34,598 bases of DNA from contig CAYMNK010000016.1 in NCBI GenBank assembly GCA_964391805.1, positions 1 to 34,598 on the forward strand, in the 5' to 3' direction. Source of the stretch: RUG14300 sp964391805 (GTDB lineage Bacteria > Bacillota > Clostridia > Christensenellales > CAG-1252). Shown in pieces: positions 1 through 7,506 of this stretch (position 1 is its first letter; the number at the start of each line of letters is the position of its first letter). The notes under the pieces were generated by a model, which saw only the letters and a list, made by a program, of their open reading frames with translations, was not told where the DNA came from and made no database searches. The position numbers were made by a program, and so were the translations under genes.

Positions 1-29
1 CATCTATTCTACTCATAGATGGCTTTTTT
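1..29 (+). terminator. Rho-independent terminator (rightward)
   Basis: A 7-bp stem (CATCTAT at 1-7, ATAGATG at 15-21, 7-nt loop) is followed by GC and six Ts at 24-29. It would end a plus-strand transcript entering from left of the window and converging on the recombinase gene. On the minus strand the stem is preceded by As, and the sequence beyond it lies outside the window, so its use by the recombinase gene cannot be judged. Confidence 0.6.
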
Positions 30-47
30 ATTGGTGTATTTTTTATA

Positions 48-983
48 TTATTCGAGAAGTTTTCCTATCATATTCATCATCTTTTTCTTGTGATCGGTCA
101 ACGAGTGAACGTACCGTTTTAGTGTGATAGTCGGATCCTTATGTCCCAATATCTCGGATAAAGTTTTGACGTCTACTCCGCACTCTATCGCTCTTGTGGC
201 AAACGTATGACGTAAAGAATGAAAACCTTTATGCGGAATCGATAACCTTTTTAAAAGCAACTCAAAGCTCCGCTGATATGATCTTATCGATATTGCCTTA
301 TGCTCATCCGATTCGATTACGTACTGTGATTTGTTTTGCTTGTGAAGCTTTTTTAGGTACGGAACGAGCTGTTTAGGTAAAGGAATAATTCGTTCCGCCG
401 ATTTTGTCTTAGGTGTACCGACAATACGAACATAATGTCCATTTTCATCCTTAATCTCGTAAGAAGTCTTAGATACCGATATAATTTCTTTTTCAAACTT
501 AACGTCATCCCATTCCAAGGCAAGCAATTCTCCTATTCGCAATCCTGTATACAGGCATATAAGCACACCGTACATCTTTAAACTTTTACTTTCAAATATC
601 GCTCGCTCGATTTTGTGCTGTTCGGCTATAGTAAAGCAAACGACTTGCTTTTCTTGATTTTTCGGTCTCATTATTTTATCCCCGATATATGACGTTGCAT
701 TGCCTATAAAAGCTGCCACCTTTAACGAACTTTGAATAACCGTAATAATAGCGTTTACCGAGTTTACAGCCAATCCAACACCTGTTTTAAGATTGCCGTT
801 TTGAAGCTGTTTAGTGATAAATCCCTGTAGAATAAACGGCGTAAGGTCGTTTATCTCGTAATCCCCTATAGACGGAACGACGTGTCGATAAACGATTTCG
901 TAATAACGTATATACGTTCTTTGTTTTGACGAATGCTTTACATAGCATTCTAACCATTCTTTTAACCAGTCCTTATATAGCAT
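48..983 (-). CDS. Tyrosine-family site-specific recombinase (integrase)
   Basis: This 311-residue protein has the architecture of phage/ICE integrases: an N-terminal SAM-like core-binding domain (about residues 1-105) and a C-terminal catalytic domain (about 115-311). The catalytic set is visible: Arg149 in TGLRIGE, His255 and Arg258 in HSLRH, His281 in LGHKD and the nucleophile Tyr291 in KRYVHS, with a likely Lys in TPKTKSAERIIPL. Such enzymes cut and rejoin DNA at att sites through a 3'-phosphotyrosine link. The ATG is preceded by GGAGGA at good spacing. The gene lies about 360 bp beyond the 3' end of tRNA-Arg(CCT) and on the same strand, the usual layout for a tRNA-targeting element. No excisionase or matching second att copy is visible here, so element identity is inferred. 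Confidence 0.93.
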   Translation of the reverse strand: MLYKDWLKEWLECYVKHSSKQRTYIRYYEIVYRHVVPSIGDYEINDLTPFILQGFITKQLQNGNLKTGVGLAVNSVNAIITVIQSSLKVAAFIGNATSYIGDKIMRPKNQEKQVVCFTIAEQHKIERAIFESKSLKMYGVLICLYTGLRIGELLALEWDDVKFEKEIISVSKTSYEIKDENGHYVRIVGTPKTKSAERIIPLPKQLVPYLKKLHKQNKSQYVIESDEHKAISIRSYQRSFELLLKRLSIPHKGFHSLRHTFATRAIECGVDVKTLSEILGHKDPTITLKRYVHSLTDHKKKMMNMIGKLLE

Positions 984-1307
984 GGTGGTCCTCCTTTATT
1001 TTAGTCGTAACAATTCTATCATAGGACGCTCAAAAAATGGTTTCGTATAAGAAACACGTAAGGTAGGATATAATTAATCTATATAGATAAATATAGATAT
1101 TAGTATGAACTAACCAAAGCTTTATTTTTTCATATTACAAAAAGCTGTGATAGTAGAAGTCTATGGAAAATTACATTAAATTAATTGATTTATTTGTTGA
1201 TAATGTTGTATTATATTTGTGGAAACAAACGTAAAAAGAAATCGGATAATAAACATTTGTATCGCCATTCGTAGTATAATTCACATTAATAACGACATTA
1301 CTATATG
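984..1307. other. AT-rich gap between recombinase and tRNA-Arg terminator
   Basis: No credible gene is seen. The stretch holds a 12-bp perfect palindrome (ATCTATATAGAT, 1077-1088) overlapping two tandem copies of ATATAGATA (1081-1089 and 1091-1099). Clustered short repeats next to an integrase gene can be arm-type integrase or excisionase binding sites, but this is only suggestive. No convincing promoter for the recombinase gene was found. Confidence 0.35.
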
Positions 1308-1336
1308 TAAAAAAGGAACTACGTTGTGGCAGTTCC
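1308..1336 (-). terminator. Terminator of tRNA-Arg
   Basis: On the minus strand GGAACT/AGTTCC form a 6-bp stem (1331-1336 with 1315-1320) followed by a run of Ts (1309-1314 read in complement). It starts 4 nt after the encoded CCA end of tRNA-Arg. Confidence 0.75.
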
Positions 1337-1339
1337 TTG

Positions 1340-1416
1340 TGGCGTCCGTGATTGGAGTCGAACCAACGGCGTTTCGCTTAGGAGGCGAACCCTCTATCCT
1401 ACTGAGGTACACGGAC
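1340..1416 (-). tRNA. tRNA-Arg (anticodon CCT)
   Basis: The minus strand folds as a full cloverleaf: acceptor GTCCGTG pairs with CACGGAC, the anticodon stem TTCGC/GCGAA closes loop CTCCTAA giving anticodon CCT, and a GTTCGA-type T loop is present. The 3' CCA is encoded (1340-1342). It has its own promoter and terminator. Decodes the AGG arginine codon. Its 3' half is a plausible attachment site for the adjacent recombinase. Confidence 0.95.
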
Positions 1417-1475
1417 ATGTATAAATGTTTATTCAAACGATTTTTATTTGCTTTTAAATTACTATTTACGTTTCA

Positions 1476-1504
1476 ATTATACTATCCAAACGGATAAATG
1501 TCCA
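1476..1504 (-). promoter_or_regulatory. Promoter of tRNA-Arg
   Basis: On the minus strand the -35 box TGGACA (1499-1504) and the -10 box TATAAT (1476-1481) are separated by 17 bp. This is near consensus for the housekeeping sigma factor. Transcription would start near 1469, giving a 5' leader of about 50 nt before the tRNA. Confidence 0.75.
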
Positions 1505-1545
1505 ACGTTTTTTATAATTATACTTAAAACAGTAATTTTTGAATG

Positions 1546-1574
1546 TTTCCAATACCAAACAAACGGCTTATAAT
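1546..1574 (+). promoter_or_regulatory. Putative smpB promoter (would give a leaderless mRNA)
   Basis: A consensus TATAAT lies at 1569-1574 with a weak -35 (TTTCCA, 1546-1551) 17 bp upstream. The smpB ATG begins at 1581, only 6 nt after the -10 box, so transcription would start at or next to the start codon. No clear Shine-Dalgarno is present, which agrees with leaderless translation. The position is seen; the use is inferred. Confidence 0.5.
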
Positions 1575-1580
1575 AAGAGT

Positions 1581-2033
1581 ATGAAAAAGAACAACGATAC
1601 CAATATAATAGCAACCAATAGAAAAGCATATCATGATTACTTCATAGAAGATACCTATGAGGCGGGTATTGTTTTAGTCGGTAGCGAAGTTAAATCTTTA
1701 AGACTTAAAAACGTAAGCTTTGTTGACAGTTATATTCAAATATCGGGATATGACGTCACTCTTATCAACTTAAATATTACACCATATGCCATGGGAAGCG
1801 TGTTTAATGAACCGCCTAAACGTCCAAGAAAACTATTATTAAATAAACGCGAAATTAATAAGCTTCGTGCAATGGTTGAGAAAAAGGGTTACACCTTAGT
1901 TCCGACTAAACTCTACTTCAAACAATCCTTAGTCAAGGTCGAAGTCGGTGTCGCATTAGGAAAACACACCTATGACAAACGCAAAGCCTTGATGGAGAAA
2001 CAACTTGATAGAGAATCAAAACGATACAACTAA
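1581..2033 (+). CDS. smpB: SsrA-binding protein SmpB
   Basis: SmpB binds the tRNA-like end of tmRNA and delivers it to stalled ribosomes for trans-translation. The 150-residue product from ATG 1581 has the family length and hallmarks: the N-terminal NRKAYHDYFIEDTYEAGIVL core with GSEVKSLR, and the basic tail with GKHTYDKRKAL near the C-terminus. An upstream TTG at 1539 would add 14 residues outside the conserved protein and is not favoured. The tmRNA gene ssrA is not visible in the window. The start has no strong ribosome binding site; a -10 box sits 6 nt upstream. Confidence 0.93.
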   Translation: MKKNNDTNIIATNRKAYHDYFIEDTYEAGIVLVGSEVKSLRLKNVSFVDSYIQISGYDVTLINLNITPYAMGSVFNEPPKRPRKLLLNKREINKLRAMVEKKGYTLVPTKLYFKQSLVKVEVGVALGKHTYDKRKALMEKQLDRESKRYN

Positions 2034-2096
2034 CCGAGTAATCGAAAATTTTCGCATAATAATAGTAAAAAGCAAAAAAAGATGCGAATAAATTGA

Positions 2097-2125
2097 TTGA
2101 CAAAACGATAATTGTCTTATATAAT
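2097..2125 (+). promoter_or_regulatory. Perfect consensus promoter of tRNA-Thr
   Basis: TTGACA (2097-2102), a 17-bp spacer and TATAAT (2120-2125) form an exact sigma-A-type promoter. The start would be near 2132, 10 nt before the tRNA. Confidence 0.88.
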
Positions 2126-2141
2126 AGTAGGGCAATTTGAT

Positions 2142-2217
2142 GCTGATATGGCTCAGCAGGTAGAGCACGTCCTTGGTAAGGACGAGGTCACCAGTTCGAA
2201 TCTGGTTATCAGCTCCA
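2142..2217 (+). tRNA. tRNA-Thr (anticodon GGT)
   Basis: The acceptor GCTGATA pairs with TATCAGC, the discriminator is T and CCA is encoded (2215-2217). The anticodon stem CGTCC/GGACG closes loop TTGGTAA, giving anticodon GGT for ACC/ACU codons. D and T arms are intact. It has its own consensus promoter and terminator. Confidence 0.96.
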
Positions 2218-2219
2218 CA

Positions 2220-2258
2220 AAAATCGGCAAGTTTCAATAGAAGCTTGTCGATTTTTTC
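2220..2258 (+). terminator. Terminator of tRNA-Thr
   Basis: A 9-bp stem ATCGGCAAG/CTTGTCGAT with one G-T pair and a short loop is followed by a T run. It lies immediately after the tRNA. Confidence 0.8.
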
Positions 2259-2330
2259 TCTATTTTTTCAACCTTAATGTTCGTATTTATATTGAAATAA
2301 AAAGATTATGACATCTTTTATTGATTATTT

Positions 2331-2460
2331 TCGTCCGCAAGATACCAAATTGTTGCACAATTCGATTTTCATTCGTTCGAGATACCGACTACGCAGTAAG
2401 GGCCCGCATCAATTGAAAATCTATATGACGGCGGACAAATTTCTTTCGCTCAGTTACGAC
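2331..2460. repeat. Interspersed repeat, copy 1 (MITE-like remnant)
   Basis: The first 40 bp (2331-2370) match 3681-3720 at 37 of 40 positions. The copy starts with TCGTCCGC and has an inverted near-match GCGGACAA at 2431-2438, then a CGCTCAG tail near 2447-2460. The gene-free gap 2259-2592 holds little else. A short open frame through it is repeat-derived and is not called as a gene. Confidence 0.6.
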
Positions 2461-2546
2461 AGGTTGGATAAACGAGTGCTAAAACCAATACGGTTATTCG
2501 TTTTGTGATTTCATTTTAGTTTAATGATTTCAACTTATAATTTCTA

Positions 2547-2575
2547 ATGACAAAGCATCAAAGTTATTGTATAAC
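2547..2575 (+). promoter_or_regulatory. Putative promoter of GDPD-like lipoprotein gene
   Basis: ATGACA (2547-2552) and TATAAC (2570-2575) are 17 bp apart. The start would fall near 2582, just upstream of the GAGG ribosome binding site (2584-2587). Confidence 0.5.
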
Positions 2576-2592
2576 TATTCAGCGAGGATTAT

Positions 2593-3438
2593 ATGATGAG
2601 AAAACAGAAAAACAAAAAAAGAATAGTAATGATTATAACATTAGTTGTGCTATTGCTATCGTTAAGCGGCTGCGCTAACATAAACAATAATTATTTCGAT
2701 AAAAAGGATATTTCGGAGCTTACGGTAATACTTCATGCAGGAGGCGGTATAGATGGGCTTAGCTATATGAATGCACAAGAAACTTTTTTGTATTATTATA
2801 ACATGGGATATCGGTATTTTGAATACGACCTTAAACTATCGAGCGACGGACGCCTTATCGGAACACATGCAGGTGAAAATATTGACACATCCGGATTCTC
2901 AAGCTTTTCATCGCTTACCTATGAGAAATTTAAACAAATAAAATTATCTAATGGATACACGCCGGTTAACGAAGAATGGCTTATGGATATCATAATGACC
3001 TATCCCGATGTAAGAATTGTTGTCGATGCAAAAGGTGATACTATCGAAGAAGATTCATTGATAGATCAAAGATTCGAAGAACTTGAAAAAATTTATAACA
3101 TCGATCTTTCCGCAAACATTATTCCCGAAGTATTTAGCATCGAGATGTGGGATATGTTAAAGGAAACAACAACATATGATAAGTATTTTTTCTCCCATTA
3201 TAAGGTTTATTATACGGTGGATACGATGCTCGAATATTTTTCCGATAGCAGAATATGGGGTGTCGCACTGCCAACCTGGTCGGACGCGGATATTCGCTCG
3301 GGAATTTACAAGCTAAAAGAAGCAGGTAAGAAAATATTTGTTTTCACAGCATATACAGAAGATGACATTCTCGATATAATCGATATGGGCGGAGATGGCC
3401 TTTATATAGATGATATAAGTATTCTAAATATAAGATAA
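2593..3438 (+). CDS. Lipoprotein with glycerophosphodiester phosphodiesterase-like domain
   Basis: The protein has a basic N-terminus, a hydrophobic segment and a lipobox (LSGC), so it should be anchored outside the membrane. The mature part resembles the TIM-barrel GDPD/PI-PLC family. HAGGG stands in place of the usual HRG, followed by QETF, the GYRYFEYDLKLSSDGRLIGTH block (E-x-D and a later H) and a VVDAKGD strand. GDPDs hydrolyse glycerophosphodiesters to glycerol-3-phosphate and an alcohol. The key H, E, D and H positions appear present, but the family spans many substrates. ATG 2596, three bases downstream, is also possible, with 8-nt spacing from GAGG rather than 5. The gene is monocistronic, with its own putative promoter. 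Confidence 0.75.
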   Translation: MMRKQKNKKRIVMIITLVVLLLSLSGCANINNNYFDKKDISELTVILHAGGGIDGLSYMNAQETFLYYYNMGYRYFEYDLKLSSDGRLIGTHAGENIDTSGFSSFSSLTYEKFKQIKLSNGYTPVNEEWLMDIIMTYPDVRIVVDAKGDTIEEDSLIDQRFEELEKIYNIDLSANIIPEVFSIEMWDMLKETTTYDKYFFSHYKVYYTVDTMLEYFSDSRIWGVALPTWSDADIRSGIYKLKEAGKKIFVFTAYTEDDILDIIDMGGDGLYIDDISILNIR

Positions 3439-3464
3439 ATTACCGCTGTGAAACAATATTCAAC

Positions 3465-3780
3465 AAAGTCGCGGGAGAGCGCTGACGCGTTGTGTCGCTA
3501 CTTCGCAGTTCGACTACAGGGCGATGCTCTTTCGCTCAGTATGACGGGACGGGAATCAGTATAACGGCGGACGAAGTATGACAAGATTAGTCGCTAACGC
3601 TTTAATAATAAGGAATAAGATTCCGACTTGCGTCGCCCTACGGGTTCGACTTCGGTGTGACAAGGTGGTATGTGTCGATATCGTTCGCAAGATACCAAAT
3701 TGTTGCACAATTTGATTCTCGCTACGCTCGAATTTCGACTACGCTCAGTATGACAGCGAACGATATTTCGCTCAGAATGA
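3465..3780. repeat. Interspersed repeat cluster, including an 89-bp element with 11-bp terminal inverted repeats
   Basis: The gap 3439-3895 is filled with relatives of one repeat family. The clearest unit is 3678-3766: it begins ATATCGTTCGC and ends with the exact inverse GCGAACGATAT, and carries the CGCTCAGTATGAC motif (3742-3754). Related tails occur at 3533-3545 and 3768-3780, and an internal block CTTCGCAGTTCGACTACAG (3501-3519) recurs at 7192-7210. There is no transposase, so this resembles a MITE or REP-like element. Open frames through it on both strands look repeat-derived. Confidence 0.7.
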
Positions 3781-3895
3781 GAAGAATGCAAGCTGTGCTT
3801 GCGCGATATGTGCCTTTGACACGCGATATGTTGCTTTGCAACGCCGTGGATTTCTTGATTGTTATTTTTTAACAAAAGAACATAATAGTGCATGC

Positions 3896-3931
3896 AAAAA
3901 ACCTCTTGGACGAAAAATCCAGAGGTTTTTT
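3896..3931 (-). terminator. Terminator of pepT (bidirectional shape)
   Basis: CCTCTTGGA (3902-3910) pairs with TCCAGAGG (3918-3925) with one bulged T. The stem is flanked by A and T runs on its two sides, so it can stop transcription in either direction. It lies 24 nt past the pepT stop codon. Confidence 0.8.
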
Positions 3932-3954
3932 GTTATAATCGGCAGAAGGTTTAC

Positions 3955-5163
3955 CTATGCGTATATCTCGGCAAGCCTAACGATAACCTCTACCATCTTT
4001 TCCATTGAATTTACAGGGATATATTCGAATCTACCGTGGAAGTTATGACCGCCTGTAGATAAATTCGGTGTCGGCAATCCCATGAACGATAAACTACTTC
4101 CGTCCGTGCCTCCTCTAATCGGAAGGATGAACGGTTCAACTCCTATATCCTTAAAAGCCTTGAGGGCGTTATCGATCATATAATAATTTTGATCAATGAT
4201 GCTCTTCATATTATAGTAGCTATCTTTGACCGTTGCTTTTACAACCGCTCTACCGTACTTTGCATTAATTTTATCGGCACAGGACAGAAAAAATGCCTTA
4301 CGTGCCTCAAATTTCGTGCTATCATGGTCTCTAATGATGTATTTCGCCTTTAATGATTCTACACCGCCTTCGACGTAGTCAATCATATAGAAACCTTCGT
4401 GATCTTTAGTCGTATTAGGTCTCTCGTCAACCGGCAACAATGAATGAAATTCGTTAAAAACATCTACTGAATTGATCATTTTACCATAAGCATCGCCTGG
4501 GTGAACGGAAACTCCGTTTATTTCGATGTGACCTGCACTTGCGTTAAAACTTTCGTAATTGATTTCACCGAGTGCACCGCCATCTACCGTATAGGCGATA
4601 TCGGCACCGAATTCATTTACATCGAAGCCCTCTGTACCGCGTCCGACCTCCTCGTCGGAAGTAAATGCAATGCGGATTTCGGGATGTTTGATTTCGGGGT
4701 GGCTAAGCAAGTACTCGAGAGCGGTAACGATCTCGGCAACACCTGCTTTATCATCGGCACCAAGTAAAGTCGTTCCGTCTGTAAAGATAATATCTTGCCC
4801 GATATACTTATTAATTTCAGGGAAACTCTTTACAGGAAAATAAATACCCTCTTTTTTATTCAAAAGCACGTCTTCTCCACAGAATTTGATTATTTGAGGT
4901 TTAATATTTTCACCGCTGACGGCAGGTGATGTATCGACATGCGCTAAAAATGCAAGTTTAAGGTCACTTTCTATATTAGACGGCAACGTGGCATATACGT
5001 ATCCGCATTTAGAACGTCTCGTATACAAGCCAAGGTCATTTAATTCACCTTCGAGATAATCCAACAATAAAAGCTGTTTATCGGTACTTGGCAATGATTC
5101 GCTATTCTCGTCGCTTTGGGTATCGAATGCGACATATTTCAAAAATCTATCTACAACATTCAT
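3955..5163 (-). CDS. pepT: Peptidase T (tripeptide aminopeptidase, M20B)
   Basis: A cytoplasmic two-zinc aminopeptidase that removes the N-terminal residue of tripeptides. The 402-residue length is typical. Visible motifs: AHVDTSP (His75, Asp77), LLGADDKAG (metal-bridging Asp near 137-138), TSDEEVGRG (Glu171/Glu172), TVDGG (Asp194) and C-terminal GGHNFHGR (His376 region). The ATG follows the ychF stop codon by 2 nt and has no obvious ribosome binding site of its own, so translation is probably coupled to ychF. Transcription ends at the hairpin at 3896-3931. Confidence 0.95.
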   Translation of the reverse strand: MNVVDRFLKYVAFDTQSDENSESLPSTDKQLLLLDYLEGELNDLGLYTRRSKCGYVYATLPSNIESDLKLAFLAHVDTSPAVSGENIKPQIIKFCGEDVLLNKKEGIYFPVKSFPEINKYIGQDIIFTDGTTLLGADDKAGVAEIVTALEYLLSHPEIKHPEIRIAFTSDEEVGRGTEGFDVNEFGADIAYTVDGGALGEINYESFNASAGHIEINGVSVHPGDAYGKMINSVDVFNEFHSLLPVDERPNTTKDHEGFYMIDYVEGGVESLKAKYIIRDHDSTKFEARKAFFLSCADKINAKYGRAVVKATVKDSYYNMKSIIDQNYYMIDNALKAFKDIGVEPFILPIRGGTDGSSLSFMGLPTPNLSTGGHNFHGRFEYIPVNSMEKMVEVIVRLAEIYA

Positions 5164-5165
5164 AA

Positions 5166-6254
5166 TTATACATTAAAACGGAAATGAACGACGTCGCCAT
5201 CCTTCATAACATACTCTTTACCTTCACTGCGGAGTAAGCCTTTTTCCTTAGCGGTAAGCATAGATCCACAAGCTACAAGGTCATTGTAATTGACTATTTC
5301 GGCACGAATGAATCCCTTTTCAAAATCGGTATGAATTTTACCCGCTGCTTGAGGTGCTTTCGTACCTTTTTTAATAGTCCAAGCTCTTGTTTCGTCCTCA
5401 CCGGTGGTGAGAAAACTGATAAGTCCAAGTGTGTCATAACCGACCGAAATAAGTTTATCGAGTCCACTCTCGGTGATACCGTAATCCGCTTGAAAAAATT
5501 CTCTATCTTCGTCATCCAAGCTTACAAGGTCCTCTTCTATTTTTGCACATAGGCTAATAATCTCGGCATTTGATTTTTTAGCAATATCCGCTACAATATC
5601 GACATACTTATTAGGTTTACCGATGTCATTTTCGCCAATATTTGCTACATATATTACCGGTTTAGAAGTCAACAAGAACAGGCCGTCAACATATGCTTTT
5701 TCTTCATCGTCGAGGTCTTGATCTCTAATTGCGATACCACCCTGCAAATTCTTAAGCAACTTCTCGAGTAATTCGATTTCGGGAATGTATTTTTTATCAC
5801 CGTTTTTAGCTTGGTTTTTGACCTTAGCTAATTTTTTCTCGACGGCATCCGCATCTGCCAATTCCAACTCGATATCGATGGTATCTATATCGCTTTGGGG
5901 ATCGACTTTATCATTGACATGGGTGACATTGGCATCATCGAAACAACGCACTACATGCACGATGGCATCGACTTCTCTAATGTGCGACAAGAATTTATTT
6001 CCTAAACCCTCTCCTCTCGAGGCGCCCTTGACGAGTCCCGCAATATCTACAAACTCGAGAACCGCCGATATGGTCTTTTTTGAGTGAAAAAGTTTGGTCA
6101 AAACATCGAGCCTTTGATCGGGAACCTGAACAACACCGACATTAGGTTCGATGGTGCAGAAAGGATAATTGGCGCATTCGGCGCCTGCTTTGGTTATAGC
6201 ATTAAAAAGGGTGGATTTTCCTACATTAGGTAAACCTACAACTCCAAGTTTCAT
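5166..6254 (-). CDS. ychF: Ribosome-binding ATPase YchF (Obg family)
   Basis: YchF is an Obg-family P-loop protein that prefers ATP and binds ribosomes. The 362-residue product starts MKLGVVGLPNVGKST (P-loop at residues 7-15) and has the NYPFCTIEPNVG switch region. The nucleotide-specificity motif is ANIGE (N-x-x-E) instead of NKxD, which is the mark of YchF. A C-terminal TGS domain follows. AGGAAG lies 7 nt before the ATG. First gene of a two-gene operon with pepT, driven by a near-consensus promoter. Confidence 0.96.
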   Translation of the reverse strand: MKLGVVGLPNVGKSTLFNAITKAGAECANYPFCTIEPNVGVVQVPDQRLDVLTKLFHSKKTISAVLEFVDIAGLVKGASRGEGLGNKFLSHIREVDAIVHVVRCFDDANVTHVNDKVDPQSDIDTIDIELELADADAVEKKLAKVKNQAKNGDKKYIPEIELLEKLLKNLQGGIAIRDQDLDDEEKAYVDGLFLLTSKPVIYVANIGENDIGKPNKYVDIVADIAKKSNAEIISLCAKIEEDLVSLDDEDREFFQADYGITESGLDKLISVGYDTLGLISFLTTGEDETRAWTIKKGTKAPQAAGKIHTDFEKGFIRAEIVNYNDLVACGSMLTAKEKGLLRSEGKEYVMKDGDVVHFRFNV

Positions 6255-6315
6255 AAATGAACTTCCTTTTGAATAAAATTAATTATTTCGGCATAGCCTT
6301 CATAACGTAATTAAT

Positions 6316-6344
6316 ATTATATAACATATAAAATAAATTTTCAA
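6316..6344 (-). promoter_or_regulatory. Promoter of ychF-pepT
   Basis: On the minus strand TTGAAA (6339-6344) and TATAAT (6316-6321) are 17 bp apart. The -35 box overlaps a plus-strand AAGGAG (6343-6348) in the leader of uppP. Confidence 0.75.
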
Positions 6345-6379
6345 GGAGTTGACGGCATTTTGCCTACATTTATTTGGAT

Positions 6380-7132
6380 ATGGATATTTTAATAAGAATA
6401 CTAAAAGGATTTGCATTAGGATTAGTGCAAGGATTAACCGAATTTTTGCCCGTGTCCTCAAGCGGTCATCTATTATTATTGGAAAATCTCGGAGTTACTG
6501 CACCATCGGTTGCTACCAACTTATTTTTACATGTTGCTACACTTATGGCGGTATTGGTAACTCTACGTAAATCTGTATTCGAAATCGTCAAACATCCTTT
6601 TAGCAAAAAAATATTGTGGATAGTAATAGCAACAATTCCGACAGCTATAATCGGTATTATTTTTAAGATGTATTTTGAAGATGTTTTATTGGGGAAATAC
6701 CTACCTGTCGGATTTTTATTGACCGCAATTTTGTTATTGACAATTACATCAACAAAAGTAAAAATGAATCGAAATTTATCGGCATTTATAGTAGGTATTT
6801 CTCAAGGCTTAGCAGTTATCCCCGGTCTTTCGCGAAGCGGAACAACTATATCTTGCATGACTGCTCTAAATTATTCACCGGACGAATCGGCGGAATTGTC
6901 GTTTTTAATGTCTATACCTGTGATAATCGGTGGAACGGTATTGGAATTAGGCGGACTTGACTTTAGTTCGGTCGATTGGATTATGTTATCGTCGGCATTT
7001 ATAACTGCACTGATTTCGGGGTTCTTTTCTATAAAAATGATGCTTAAAGGTTGGAACAATGCACGAATTCCGTTCGCTATATATTTACTCTTTTTAACCG
7101 TCTTTAGCATTCTATCACCGATAATTAGTTAG
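6380..7132 (+). CDS. uppP: Undecaprenyl-diphosphatase UppP (BacA)
   Basis: An integral membrane enzyme that dephosphorylates undecaprenyl diphosphate, recycling the lipid carrier for peptidoglycan and giving bacitracin tolerance. Family motifs are intact: QGLTEFLPVSSSGH near the N-terminus and PGLSRSGTTI about two thirds along, among several hydrophobic helices. About 250 residues is slightly short but normal. I place the start at ATG 6380 because it gives the usual MDILI N-terminus; TTG 6374 adds two residues. The only good Shine-Dalgarno (AAGGAG, 6343-6348) is over 25 nt upstream, and an in-frame stop at 6350 rules out an earlier start, so initiation is unusual. Confidence 0.93.
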   Translation: MDILIRILKGFALGLVQGLTEFLPVSSSGHLLLLENLGVTAPSVATNLFLHVATLMAVLVTLRKSVFEIVKHPFSKKILWIVIATIPTAIIGIIFKMYFEDVLLGKYLPVGFLLTAILLLTITSTKVKMNRNLSAFIVGISQGLAVIPGLSRSGTTISCMTALNYSPDESAELSFLMSIPVIIGGTVLELGGLDFSSVDWIMLSSAFITALISGFFSIKMMLKGWNNARIPFAIYLLFLTVFSILSPIIS

Positions 7133-7506
7133 GATAATTCTTTGATCGATGCTACTTACCGTCCGCTAGATACCAACACCTCGCGTCGCTTCTTCGCAGT
7201 TCGACTACAGACTTAGTCTTCCGCTCTGTATGACCATATTTAGTAAATATACACCATGGGGCGAACAATTTCTTCTTTTGACTGTCATTTTGTCATTTGA
7301 ATTCTTTCTGAATTTATTATACCACATTCCCTCGCTCAGAATGACATGATTGGACGCTAACGCTTGACACCATTAGGATTACACTCAATAAAACCTATAA
7401 TTTATCCATTATTTTGCTAAGCATTGCTTTACTTGGCAAATTAAGCAAACTTTGGCATAGCAACTTCACCTTTGCAATAGCAAAGACGTCATTGCGTTTT
7501 AGCGCA
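7133..7506. repeat. Convergent intergenic gap with degenerate interspersed repeats
   Basis: The gap between uppP and the convergent lipoprotein gene has no credible gene. It contains the repeat head CGTCCGCTAGATACCA (7160-7175), the block CTTCGCAGTTCGACTACAG (7192-7210, exact copy of 3501-3519) and the tail CGCTCAGAATGAC (7333-7345). A 6-bp hairpin CTTTGC/GCAAAG lies near 7472-7487 without a T tract. No clear terminator was found for either flanking gene. Confidence 0.55.

Noticed and set aside
1219..1497. A 92-codon plus-strand open frame
   Set aside because: It runs antisense through tRNA-Arg(CCT), its promoter and its terminator, and has no ribosome binding site.
2016..2237. A 73-codon minus-strand open frame
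   Set aside because: It runs antisense through tRNA-Thr(GGT) and its consensus promoter.
2308..2508. A 66-codon plus-strand open frame
   Set aside because: Most of it is the interspersed repeat (2331-2460); no protein features or ribosome binding site.
3465..3780. Repeat cluster considered as a CRISPR or an insertion sequence
   Set aside because: Spacing is irregular, units are degenerate and there is no cas gene or transposase.
3594..3893. Open frames on both strands in the repeat cluster
   Set aside because: They are translations of the repeat units with low-complexity residues and no start signals.
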